From: Parapedobacter defluvii
Lineage (GTDB): Bacteria; Bacteroidota; Bacteroidia; Sphingobacteriales; Sphingobacteriaceae
Length of the DNA stretch: 40,436 bases
Assembly: GCF_014642075.1 (NCBI RefSeq)
Contig: NZ_BMIK01000030.1
Location: forward strand, 1 to 40,436
Reading direction: 5' to 3'
The number at the start of each line of letters is the position of its first letter. Position 1 is the stretch's first letter. Positions 16,387 through 23,972 of the stretch are shown here, piece after piece. A model generated the notes under the pieces. It was not told the origin of the DNA. It searched no databases and saw only the letters and a list, made by a program, of their open reading frames with translations. Both the position numbers and the translations under genes were made by a program.

Positions 16387-17124
16387 ATGCGGATATTAGT
16401 AACCAACGACGATGGCATATACAGCCCCGGCATCGGCTCATTGGCAAGAATTGCAGCCAAATTTGGGGAGGTCGTGGTAGTGGCACCCGATGTAGAACAA
16501 TCGTCTATGGGCCACGCCGTTACACACTCCCGCCCATTGTCCTATAAAAAATCTCCCATTGAATTTCCAGGCATTGAGGCGTACCGGGTAAACGGTACAC
16601 CGGCAGATTGTGTAGCGCTGGGCACACACTTGCGTAATAATATTCAGGTGGTGCTATCGGGTATCAACATGGGACCAAATCTGGGCAATTCCATGTGGCA
16701 TTCCGGCACGTTGGCAGCTGCTAAGCAGGCCGTGCTGCTGGGAAAAAAGGGAATTGCCCTGAGCACTCCGGCCGGTAATTCTGAACCGGATTTTAACGTG
16801 CTTACACCTTACGTTGAAAAAACATTAAAACTGCTGTTACGAAACCCGAACGAAATAGGGCTTTATAATGTCAATTATCCGCCGCAACCAACCGGCATAT
16901 GTTGGACAAGACAGTCGGTACGATTTTACGACGGCAAGATCGTACCCGGAAAAGACCCCATAGATCGGAAACACTATTGGTTTACGGTGATCCCGTTGGA
17001 GCCTGCAGAAAAGGGTACCGACCGCTGGGCAGTGGAAAACGGTTATGTTTCTGTCACCCCATTGCGCCTCGATTTGACCGACGAGAAAAAACTGAGTAAT
17101 CTGCTGGAAACGGAGAAATGGTAG
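16387..17124 (+). CDS. surE: 5'/3'-nucleotidase SurE
   Basis: A 245-aa protein with the SurE N-terminus MRILVTNDDGIYSPGI (metal-binding Asp8-Asp9). It has APDVEQSSMGHAVT (the catalytic-site Ser), VNGTPADCVALG, and LSGINMGPNLGNSMWHSGTLAAAKQA (metal-binding Asn). It dephosphorylates nucleoside 5'- and 3'-monophosphates in the cytosol and is linked to stationary-phase survival. Length and motifs are complete. Confidence 0.97.
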   Translation: MRILVTNDDGIYSPGIGSLARIAAKFGEVVVVAPDVEQSSMGHAVTHSRPLSYKKSPIEFPGIEAYRVNGTPADCVALGTHLRNNIQVVLSGINMGPNLGNSMWHSGTLAAAKQAVLLGKKGIALSTPAGNSEPDFNVLTPYVEKTLKLLLRNPNEIGLYNVNYPPQPTGICWTRQSVRFYDGKIVPGKDPIDRKHYWFTVIPLEPAEKGTDRWAVENGYVSVTPLRLDLTDEKKLSNLLETEKW

Positions 17125-17182
17125 CAATAGGCCGGATGAAGAATATTTTTATTACATTTACAGTACGTTAACGAGACAAATC

Positions 17183-17749
17183 ATGTTCAATAAAAATATT
17201 CCCCAGATTGCGAGTTTACTTATTTCGGAACCATTCATGCTGGATCCGAATTTTCAACGAGCTGTTGTGCTATTGTGCGAACATCATGCCGAAGAAGGCA
17301 CCGTGGGATATGTATTGAACCAGCCTGCAGTATTGCAGCTCAAAGATGTTATAGACGATGTTCCTGAAGCTGATTTTCCGCTATTCTTTGGTGGGCCTGT
17401 GGCGCAGGAAAGTATTCATTTCATACACAAATGTTATGACAGATTGCATAGCGGAGTGGGCCTCGGAAATGGTATTTATTGGGGAGGGAACTTTGAAAGC
17501 TTGAAGATCCTTATCCGTAATGGAGACATTACACACGATGAGATTAAGTTTTTTATCGGCTACTCGGGTTGGAGCCCGGGACAACTGGAGGGTGAGCTCA
17601 ATGAAAACGCATGGGTAATCAGCAACCATTACAACCCCGATATCACCTTTGGCAATGATGGCGAGAACCTTTGGAAGGAGGCAATCGTATCTTTGGGACC
17701 GAAATATGCACACGTGGCTAACTTCCCGCAAAATCCCATGTGGAATTAA
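17183..17749 (+). CDS. YqgE/AlgH family protein
   Basis: A 188-aa protein of full family length. Its N-terminus ASLLISEPFMLDPNFQRAVVLLCEHHAEEGTVGYVLNQP and FFGGPVAQESIHFIH are the YqgE/AlgH signatures, as is FIGYSGWSPGQLEGELNENAW. The molecular function is unsettled; AlgH was described as an alginate regulator in Pseudomonas. It lies 58 bp after surE and may be co-transcribed. No membrane segment is seen. Confidence 0.95.
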   Translation: MFNKNIPQIASLLISEPFMLDPNFQRAVVLLCEHHAEEGTVGYVLNQPAVLQLKDVIDDVPEADFPLFFGGPVAQESIHFIHKCYDRLHSGVGLGNGIYWGGNFESLKILIRNGDITHDEIKFFIGYSGWSPGQLEGELNENAWVISNHYNPDITFGNDGENLWKEAIVSLGPKYAHVANFPQNPMWN

Positions 17750-17828
17750 GGAAGTTTCATGCGGTTTGTACAACTGATACCCTGTAGGGGCCCAGTAGAT
17801 TTTTCCCTATTTTAGTTACTTTCGCACC

Positions 17829-18302
17829 ATGATATTCCGGGTGTTGATTCTCTTTCTTTTTCTCTGGGAGTCCTGTGCTCCTCGGTACCTCACTGGCGGG
17901 GTTGTCCGTGTGGCAGACGGCGATACGTTTACCCTGCTAATCGGAAAAAATCAGCAGCGGATTCGGCTCTACGGAATAGATTGTCCTGAACGTGGTCAGC
18001 CCTATAACCGGGTAGCCACGGCTTTCACCAAAGAATTGCTTTCTTCTGGCCCGGTTAAGGTGCGGGAGATGGACATAGACCGCTATGGCAGGGTGGTAGG
18101 GATTGTATATATTGCTGATACCATCAATTTGAATGAGCGCCTCTTGGAAGCAGGCTTGGCCTGGCATTGCGCGGTATATGACCGTAACCCATTATGGATG
18201 GCCAAAGAACAGGAGGCCCGGGAGGCCCGCCGGGGCCTTTGGACGGAATCCGGAGCAGTAGCTCCCTGGCATTGGAGAAAGGGAGAGAAAACATTGAAGT
18301 AA
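17829..18302 (+). CDS. Thermonuclease-like (SNase) lipoprotein
   Basis: A 157-aa staphylococcal-nuclease-fold protein. The N-terminal hydrophobic stretch ends LWESC16, so it is probably an exported lipoprotein. The catalytic triad is intact: R46 (IRLYGIDCPE), E54 and R88 (DRYGRVVG), and metal-binding Asp residues lie in VADGDTF and YGIDCPE. It should be a Ca2+-dependent endonuclease acting on DNA/RNA outside the cytoplasm. A weak -7-like TACTTTCG lies 4 nt before the ATG; a short leader is possible. Confidence 0.92.
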   Translation: MIFRVLILFLFLWESCAPRYLTGGVVRVADGDTFTLLIGKNQQRIRLYGIDCPERGQPYNRVATAFTKELLSSGPVKVREMDIDRYGRVVGIVYIADTINLNERLLEAGLAWHCAVYDRNPLWMAKEQEAREARRGLWTESGAVAPWHWRKGEKTLK

Positions 18303-18349
18303 CAGTTTGCCGATTATTCCAGTTTAATTTCCGTTTTATCAAAATATTT

Positions 18350-18381
18350 CTTGTCTTTCTATAAAGAAGTGATTACCTTTG
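18350..18381 (+). promoter_or_regulatory. Promoter of rpsU
   Basis: CTTG (18350-18353), a 20-bp spacer and TACCTTTG (18374-18381) fit the Bacteroidota housekeeping promoter TTTG-N19-21-TAnnTTTG closely. Transcription should start near 18387, giving a leader of ~30 nt that contains the strong Shine-Dalgarno sequence. Confidence 0.75.
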
Positions 18382-18400
18382 CAATCCAAATTTTTGTACG

Positions 18401-18409
18401 AAAGGAGGT
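18401..18409 (+). promoter_or_regulatory. Extended Shine-Dalgarno sequence of rpsU
   Basis: AAAGGAGGT is fully complementary to the 16S anti-SD and lies 10 nt before the rpsU ATG. Most genes in this window have no SD, as is normal in Bacteroidota, so this perfect one is exceptional. Work in Flavobacterium links a strong rpsU SD to autoregulation by bS21, which helps hide the anti-SD; whether it applies here is inference. Confidence 0.85.
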
Positions 18410-18419
18410 ATAACAGGAT

Positions 18420-18611
18420 ATGATTATTGTAAATGTAAAAGAAGGCGAATCGTTGGACAGGGCATTGAAGCGTTTTAAGAAGAAATTCGAAAAAACCGGT
18501 GTGTTGCGTGAATTGCGCTCCCGTCAGGCCTATGAGAAGAAATCCGTTACCCGTCGTACGCAAATTAAGAAGGCGATTTATAAACAAAGCCTCAATCAGG
18601 ATACGATCTAA
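18420..18611 (+). CDS. rpsU: 30S ribosomal protein bS21
   Basis: A 63-aa basic protein ([36 protein letters not shown]...), full length for bS21. It binds the 30S platform near the 3' end of 16S rRNA and takes part in initiation. In Bacteroidota bS21, with bS6 and bS18, contributes to sequestering the anti-SD. It has its own promoter and a perfect SD. It is followed by a large hairpin and the tyrosine recombinase gene. Confidence 0.98.
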   Translation: MIIVNVKEGESLDRALKRFKKKFEKTGVLRELRSRQAYEKKSVTRRTQIKKAIYKQSLNQDTI

Positions 18612-18641
18612 GGATTCCATAAATAAGCAATTTATTTGCAA

Positions 18642-18696
18642 CATCTGAAAACTATCTGTATATTCAGCAATTGGAATATATAGGTAGTTTTCGATG
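18642..18696 (+). repeat. Long imperfect inverted repeat between rpsU and the recombinase gene
   Basis: The arms 18642-18665 and 18674-18696 can form a stem of 23 pairs, with two G-T wobbles and one bulged T, closed by an 8-nt loop. The 3' arm ends in GATG, whose ATG is the recombinase start codon, so in RNA the hairpin would hide that start. No clear T-run follows, so it is not a textbook terminator. Possible roles are attenuation or processing between rpsU and the recombinase, translational control, or a DNA-level recombinase binding site. The structure is seen; the role is inference. Confidence 0.75.
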
Positions 18697-19575
18697 TTTA
18701 TAGAGCGGTTTATCAATTTTATTCAATACGAGAAGCGCTATTCCAACCATACGCTGATTGCTTATCGCCATGAGATTCAGCGGTTCGTAACTTATCTGGC
18801 GCTACATGATATTGATATAGGTGACGTCACCCACCGGGAAGCGAGGACATATTTGGCAGCACTGCTCGAAGAAGGGCAGAGCCCTGCCAGCATTAACCGC
18901 AGCCTTTCAGCACTCCGTACCTATTATAAATTCCTGATGCGGGAAGGTAACGTGTCTCAGAATCCCTTTTCCTTGGTGAAGGCATTAAAAACTCCCAAGA
19001 AACTACCTGTGGTAGTGGATAAAGATAAACTGTCATCATTGCTGGATAGGGACGGTGTATTTCCGGATACATTTGAAGGCATCCGGGATAAAACCGTATT
19101 GGAGCTGCTATTTGGGACCGGTATCCGGTTGTCTGAGTTATTGCAAATTCACGACGAGCATATCGATTTCTACAATCGGAATATCCTTATCTTCGGCAAG
19201 CGGAACAAAGAAAGACTGGTCCCCCTGAACCAAACGCTAATGAGGCAACTTCAACTTTACATCAACGAAAAAAAAACACAGCGGTTTGATAACAATTCTA
19301 CCTGCTTAATCGTTACTAAAGAAGGGAAGCAAGCATATCCTGGATTGATCTATGACATTGTAAAATACTATCTCGGTGCGATATCCTCGCAGCAAAAGAA
19401 AAGTCCCCATGTATTGAGGCATACGTTCGCTACGGCACTGCTCGACAATGGGGCTGATCTGAATGCAATCAAGGAATTGTTGGGACACGCCGGGCTTGCG
19501 GCGACGCAGGTATATACACACAATTCGGTCGAGCGACTTAAATCAGTTTATAAACAGGCCCATCCAAAGGCTTAA
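18694..19575 (+). CDS. Tyrosine recombinase, XerC/XerD-like
   Basis: A 293-aa site-specific recombinase of Xer size. The N-terminal SAM-like core-binding domain (about 1-95) is followed by the catalytic domain, with all catalytic residues present: R145 (GTGIRLSELL), K169 (FGKRNKERLVPL), H239-x-x-R242 (HVLRHTFAT), H265 (LLGHAGL) and nucleophile Y274 (QVYTHNS). A housekeeping role in chromosome dimer resolution at dif is likely, because rpsU-xer-hpf is a common arrangement in this lineage (from memory) and no mobile-element genes are nearby. The start codon is embedded in a hairpin. Whether it is XerC or XerD cannot be decided. Confidence 0.93.
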   Translation: MFIERFINFIQYEKRYSNHTLIAYRHEIQRFVTYLALHDIDIGDVTHREARTYLAALLEEGQSPASINRSLSALRTYYKFLMREGNVSQNPFSLVKALKTPKKLPVVVDKDKLSSLLDRDGVFPDTFEGIRDKTVLELLFGTGIRLSELLQIHDEHIDFYNRNILIFGKRNKERLVPLNQTLMRQLQLYINEKKTQRFDNNSTCLIVTKEGKQAYPGLIYDIVKYYLGAISSQQKKSPHVLRHTFATALLDNGADLNAIKELLGHAGLAATQVYTHNSVERLKSVYKQAHPKA

Positions 19576-19589
19576 AAAAGGAGGAATCT

Positions 19590-19937
19590 ATGAATATCAT
19601 CGTGCAATCGATCCGGTTTGATGCGGACAAGAAGTTAATCCAATTCATTCAGAAGAAAGTGAACAAACTTGATCAGTTTTTTGATCACATTATTGACGGA
19701 GAGTGTTATCTAAAACTGGAAAATGTGGAAGATGAAGCAAATAAAATCACGGAGTTTAAACTGAATATACCGGGGAGCCAGCTGTTTGCCAAGGCACAGG
19801 CAAAATCCTTCGAAGAGGCTACGGATCTTGCAGTTGAATCGCTGCGGAGACAGATTAATAAACATAAAACCAAAACACGTACCAAAGCCAGTAATCATAA
19901 GGAAGTTCTCTCAATGGCAGAAATGCGTATTGCGTAA
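19590..19937 (+). CDS. hpf: Ribosome hibernation/translation-inhibition factor (HPF/RaiA family)
   Basis: A 115-aa short-form S30AE protein (MNIIVQSIRFDADKKLIQFIQKKVNKLDQFFDHI...). It binds the 30S decoding region and stabilises inactive ribosomes in stationary phase or stress. It has one of only two obvious Shine-Dalgarno sequences in the window (AAGGAGG at about 19577-19585), 14 bp after the recombinase stop. Co-transcription with the recombinase is likely. The unit ends at a strong terminator. Confidence 0.94.
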   Translation: MNIIVQSIRFDADKKLIQFIQKKVNKLDQFFDHIIDGECYLKLENVEDEANKITEFKLNIPGSQLFAKAQAKSFEEATDLAVESLRRQINKHKTKTRTKASNHKEVLSMAEMRIA

Positions 19938-19955
19938 AATTCCTTGTAACATACG

Positions 19956-19990
19956 AAAACCGGTAAGTTCAGAAACTTACCGGTTTTTTT
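19956..19990 (+). terminator. Intrinsic terminator after hpf
   Basis: A perfect 14-bp stem (19956-19969 with 19974-19987) with a 4-nt loop is followed directly by a run of T residues. Confidence 0.93.
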
Positions 19991-20028
19991 TAGTTTGCAG
20001 CCGTTAACCTTCCGAAACCTAAATAATC

Positions 20029-20955
20029 ATGTATAAATGGTTTGAAAGATACTTTGCTTTTAGTCGCAGGGAACTAAATGGAATTTGTGTGTTGGGCGTG
20101 TTGTTATTTGTTTTGTGGTTGACCTTCAATTTGTTTTCCAGGAATCGCGATTCAGGTGCAATCGATATGGACAGCCGTATCAAAGAAATTGAACATTTTC
20201 TGGCTACCGTAGCGGAAGAGAATAGAGAAAGTCTGGCTGTTGGCCATGTAGCATCCGAGCCCATGCAACGGAAGCGAGCATCGGCCGATGTGGCGGAGTA
20301 TTTTACTTTTGATCCCAATGGATTGCCTGTTGCCGAATGGAAGAGACTGGGACTTTCGGATGGGCAGATACGGATGATTAAGAATTACGAAGCCAAAGGT
20401 GGGCGGTTTTGGAAAAAAGAGGATCTACAAAAAATTTATGCGTTGCGTGACACCGATTACACCCGTTTGGAGCCTTATATCCGGATTCCGTCGGTAAGGT
20501 CAAAGTCGCAGCAGGATGAAAATACAATGCCAGAAGAAATACGGTCGAGGTTATCTATCGAGCTTAATGCGGCAGATTCACTTGAATTACAACAGTTGCC
20601 CGGTATCGGGCCGGTATATGCTTCGCGGATCGTGCGGTTCCGCAATCTTCTGGGAGGATTTCACCATGTAACACAACTGATGGATGTATACGGCATGGAT
20701 ACCACGCGATTTGAGAGGCTAAAGGAACATATTTATGTAGATAGCGCTTTTGTGAAAAAAATCGAATTGAATTCGGCCGACTACGAACGTTTAAGAAACC
20801 ATCCGTTTATTAGCCCTAAGCTTGCCAATGCCATCGTGCAATTTCGTAAACAGCATGGTCCCTATCAATCACTCGCTGATTTATTACGAATTGAAATTAT
20901 GAATGACGAGATTTTTTGTAAAATTGTGCCGTACTTAACTATATCTGATGATTGA
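20029..20955 (+). CDS. Membrane-anchored helix-hairpin-helix (ComEA-like) DNA-binding protein
   Basis: A 308-aa protein. One N-terminal transmembrane segment (LNGICVLGVLLFVLWLTFNLF) is followed by a linker, then an FDPNGLPVAEWKRLGLSDGQIRMIKNYEAKGG unit and two helix-hairpin-helix repeats (IELNAADSLELQQLPGIGPVYASRIV, about residues 180-205, and IELNSADYERLRNHPFISPKLANAIV, about 245-270). This architecture is widespread in Bacteroidota. The HHH units resemble ComEA and suggest non-specific DNA binding on the periplasmic side. A competence role is not shown. Its stop overlaps the apt start by 8 bp. Confidence 0.9.
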   Translation: MYKWFERYFAFSRRELNGICVLGVLLFVLWLTFNLFSRNRDSGAIDMDSRIKEIEHFLATVAEENRESLAVGHVASEPMQRKRASADVAEYFTFDPNGLPVAEWKRLGLSDGQIRMIKNYEAKGGRFWKKEDLQKIYALRDTDYTRLEPYIRIPSVRSKSQQDENTMPEEIRSRLSIELNAADSLELQQLPGIGPVYASRIVRFRNLLGGFHHVTQLMDVYGMDTTRFERLKEHIYVDSAFVKKIELNSADYERLRNHPFISPKLANAIVQFRKQHGPYQSLADLLRIEIMNDEIFCKIVPYLTISDD

Positions 20956-21475
20956 CCAGCAGCTTAGAGAGGTGATACGGGATGTACCCGATTTTCCGAA
21001 ACCGGGTATCGTATTCAAAGACATTACACCGATCCTGAAAGATACCTACCTTTGCAATGCGATCTTGGATAATTTTATGGACCGGTTACAGCCGGATTTC
21101 ATTGATGTGGTAGCTGGAATTGAGAGCCGGGGATTTTTATTCGGCTTGTCATTAGCCCAACGGCTTGGAAAACCTTTTGTACCTATTCGGAAACAGGGAA
21201 AATTACCTTATCATACTGTTACACAGTCATATAACTTGGAATATGGTGAAGCAATCATTGAGATTCATGAGGACGCGTTTAAGCGCGGATCGCGTGTGCT
21301 GGTTCATGACGATTTGTTAGCTACCGGTGGTACGGTTATCGCAGCCAGTCAATTGATTCATAAACTAGGGGGGACGATTGCTGGATACGCATTTGTCATC
21401 AGTTTGGATTTCCTTGAGGGTAAAAAAAGGCTGTTGGATTACAGCCAGCAGATTTTCTCGTTAGTGAGCTATTAA
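20948..21475 (+). CDS. apt: Adenine phosphoribosyltransferase
   Basis: A 175-aa type I phosphoribosyltransferase. It has FPKPGIVFKDITPIL near the N-terminus, GIESRGFLFG, FVPIRKQGKLPY, and the PRPP-binding motif RVLVHDDLLATGGT. It converts adenine and PRPP to AMP and PPi (purine salvage). It overlaps the HHH gene by 8 bp, so it is translationally coupled. Its 3' end is convergent with the DUF6263 gene. Confidence 0.97.
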   Translation: MIDQQLREVIRDVPDFPKPGIVFKDITPILKDTYLCNAILDNFMDRLQPDFIDVVAGIESRGFLFGLSLAQRLGKPFVPIRKQGKLPYHTVTQSYNLEYGEAIIEIHEDAFKRGSRVLVHDDLLATGGTVIAASQLIHKLGGTIAGYAFVISLDFLEGKKRLLDYSQQIFSLVSY

Positions 21476-21486
21476 TTGAGAACCTG

Positions 21487-22416
21487 TTACATTTTCTTGC
21501 CAGTAATGATAATGTCAGAAACGATGGTCATCGGTATCTGCATTCCCTGGATTTCGATGGATCCGCTAATATCCTGTTTCAGGATAGTCTGAATAGGTAG
21601 CCCAGATTCAATGTCTACTTCCAAAGTGCCCTTCTGAGTACCGCTTAAATTGAATTCCGCCCCTTGAAGCAACGGGTTGCCGCTGTTTTTTAGTTTAGAA
21701 AAGCCCATTTGTCCATTAACCGCGAGCATGGCAGAATTGCCGGTTATGTCGGATAGTGCGAAATCGGAAGTGACGGTCGACTGGAACATACCGGCTACCG
21801 GACCTGAGAAGCTTTTTGTCCATACATCGCCCTTGTTGACGGTTTGGTTTGGATAAATATTGATCATTTGGTTCATGTTCTGGATCATGGATGAATCGCC
21901 GAAGCTCTGTTTCAGTATTTCGGCGCGCTGCGCGTCTACTGATCCGATGATCTTATCTAATCCTTCCACCCGCTCTACACGTCCTTCTTCATTGATGTGC
22001 ATGAGGAATGATTTGCCGACGAGGTTGGATATTACTTTCAGCTCTTCCGTGCCTGCCTCCGGATTGCTTGAGTCATAGTGAAGCTGTTGCATTCCCCCAG
22101 CAACGTCGGTATCCATTTTAATGGCACTGAATGTGACGTTAATGATCGTGGTACCACCTTGTGCAGATTGGACATCATAAATATAGTCAGATGACATATT
22201 TTGTGTGGTAACCACCTGTTGCCCCATCATTTCTTGCGTAATGTGTTGTTTGACGATAGATGAGAAAAGGTATTTATTGCCGGGTTTCAGGTTGAACTTT
22301 AGGTGTATTTCCTGGTTTACCCGGTTGGTTGTCTTCGATATCGGTTGGTCTGCGTGTGTTCCATTATAGGAAATGAAGAGGATAAACAATAATCCCCATA
22401 TTTTGGTATGCATCAT
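21487..22416 (-). CDS. Secreted DUF6263-family protein
   Basis: A 309-aa exported protein. The N-terminal signal peptide (IWGLLFILFISYNGTHA) is followed by a beta-rich domain typical of DUF6263 proteins of Bacteroidota (LKFNLKPGNKYLF; the IYPNQTVNKGDVWTKS region; GTLEVDIESGLPIQ). Function is unknown; it probably sits in the periplasm or outer envelope. A -7-like TACATTTG lies on its strand at 22453-22446, without a clear -33 partner. Confidence 0.82.
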   Translation of the reverse strand: MMHTKIWGLLFILFISYNGTHADQPISKTTNRVNQEIHLKFNLKPGNKYLFSSIVKQHITQEMMGQQVVTTQNMSSDYIYDVQSAQGGTTIINVTFSAIKMDTDVAGGMQQLHYDSSNPEAGTEELKVISNLVGKSFLMHINEEGRVERVEGLDKIIGSVDAQRAEILKQSFGDSSMIQNMNQMINIYPNQTVNKGDVWTKSFSGPVAGMFQSTVTSDFALSDITGNSAMLAVNGQMGFSKLKNSGNPLLQGAEFNLSGTQKGTLEVDIESGLPIQTILKQDISGSIEIQGMQIPMTIVSDIIITGKKM

Positions 22417-22594
22417 GATTTGCTTCTTTTTTGTATACTATGTTTCAAATGTAGACTTTATGCTGATTTTCTGTATATATTTTTGTTAAAAACCGAAATC
22501 ATACCAAAAACTATTTCATTCCGCGTTATACCGTATTTTTTTTGGTTTGCTTTTCTGTTTGCATTGTTTATCATTGTATAAATACCTGTATATT

Positions 22595-23746
22595 ATGCAC
22601 ACGGAATCAGTAATAATGGGTGACGAAAACCGGGACATGATGCGTCAAATGGTACGTGAGTTTGTGGATAAAAATGTCCGACCCTATGTGATGGAATGGG
22701 ACGAGGCGCAGACTTTTCCGGTTGATACCTTTAAAGCCATGGGGCAATTGGGGATTATGGGGGTGTTGGTGCCCGAGGTCTACGGAGGGGCGGGGCTCGG
22801 CTATCACGAATACGTCGACATCATTGTGGAGGTGGCCAAAGTATGCGGCGCGGTCGGCCTTTCGTTAGCTGCGCATAATTCTTTGTGTACCGGGCATATC
22901 CTAACCTTTGGAAGCGAGGACCAGAAACAGCGATGGTTACCGAAGTTAGCCACCGCAGAATGGATTGGCTCTTGGGCACTTACCGAGGCAAACACGGGTT
23001 CAGATGCATTGCGTATGGGTACTACTGCTGTCTTGGACGGCAATACCTATGTAGTGAATGGCACGAAGAACTGGATAACACACGGAAAAAGCAGCGATAT
23101 TGCTGTAGTGATGGCGCGGACAGGTGAAAAAAACAGATCCCACGGGGTTTCGGCATTTGTCATTGAAAAAGGTACACCGGGGTTTACCCACGGAAAAAAG
23201 GAGAATAAATTAGGTATGCGTGCTTCAGAGACCACCGAGCTCATTTTTGACAACTGCAAAGTGCCCAAGGAAAACCTACTCGGCGCGGAAGGAGAAGGTT
23301 TCAAACAGGCGATGAAAGTGTTGGATGGTGGGCGGATTTCCATCGCAGCGCTGGCTTTAGGTATTGCGAAAGGTGCGTTAGAAGCCGCTGTAAAATACGC
23401 AAAGGAGCGTCGGCAATTCGGACAGCCCATTGCCAATTTCCAGGGAATATCATTTAAACTGGCGGATATGGCGATCGAAGTGGAAGCAGCTGAATTGCTT
23501 ATCAGGCAGGCTTGTGAGTTGAAAAATAAAGATAAAGAGGTAACCAAAAACTCGGCTATGGCCAAATATTATGCCTCAGAAATTGCGGTGCGTTGTGCGA
23601 CGGAAGCTGTACAGATTTTTGGGGGATATGGCTATACCAAAGATTTCCCGGTAGAAAAATACTACCGCGATGCCAAATTGTGTACCATCGGTGAGGGCAC
23701 GTCCGAAATCCAGAAGTTGGTTATTGCCCGGGAAGTGTTGAAATAA
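22595..23746 (+). CDS. Acyl-CoA dehydrogenase
   Basis: A 383-aa FAD flavoenzyme of the short/branched-chain acyl-CoA dehydrogenase type. It catalyses alpha,beta-dehydrogenation of acyl-CoA in fatty-acid or amino-acid catabolism. It has WIGSWALTEANTGSDA (substrate/FAD region), KNWITHGKSSDIAVVMART, KERRQFGQPIANFQ and the end QIFGGYGYTKDFPVEKYYRDAKLCTIGEGTSEIQ with the catalytic Glu. The open frame extends 16 codons further upstream, but MHTESVIMGDENRD gives a normal family N-terminus; the second Met (22616) is also possible. The exact substrate is not assignable. Confidence 0.93.
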   Translation: MHTESVIMGDENRDMMRQMVREFVDKNVRPYVMEWDEAQTFPVDTFKAMGQLGIMGVLVPEVYGGAGLGYHEYVDIIVEVAKVCGAVGLSLAAHNSLCTGHILTFGSEDQKQRWLPKLATAEWIGSWALTEANTGSDALRMGTTAVLDGNTYVVNGTKNWITHGKSSDIAVVMARTGEKNRSHGVSAFVIEKGTPGFTHGKKENKLGMRASETTELIFDNCKVPKENLLGAEGEGFKQAMKVLDGGRISIAALALGIAKGALEAAVKYAKERRQFGQPIANFQGISFKLADMAIEVEAAELLIRQACELKNKDKEVTKNSAMAKYYASEIAVRCATEAVQIFGGYGYTKDFPVEKYYRDAKLCTIGEGTSEIQKLVIAREVLK

Positions 23747-23771
23747 CCCCAGTGGCCGACCGCAGCATTTC

Positions 23772-23915
23772 TCATAGTGAATGGATGAGGGCCCAGTAAC
23801 GGAATCCCAAAATCGCACGCTGACCTTTGGTAAGTGTGGCAGGGTCTTTCCCCGCATATTTTGGGAGCAACTGGTTATTGAGCCTGACAAGTAACTTGAA
23901 CACGACTTTCTTCAT
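23772..23915 (-). CDS. Small conserved-type basic protein, 47 aa
   Basis: A short minus-strand frame encodes 47 aa: MKKVVFKLLVRLNNQLLPKY, then AGKDPATLTKGQRAILGFRY, then WALIHSL. It matches my memory of ~48-aa Bacteroidota proteins that start MKK..FK.L..LN...LP and end AI..WRY. These are sometimes mislabelled 'SsrA-binding protein' and their function is unknown. It fits the gap between two plus-strand genes and is convergent with the acyl-CoA dehydrogenase. A -7-like TAAATTTG lies at 23970-23963 on its strand. Confidence 0.7.
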   Translation of the reverse strand: MKKVVFKLLVRLNNQLLPKYAGKDPATLTKGQRAILGFRYWALIHSL

Positions 23916-23972
23916 TTATTTTCTAAATTTGTCCGTACGCTATTTATTCGTTTCCATTTACTCAAATTTAAC

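Noticed and set aside
18694-19575. Integrase of a mobile element
   Set aside because: Xer-size protein between rpsU and hpf, with no attachment-site repeats, cargo or tRNA target nearby; a housekeeping Xer role fits better.
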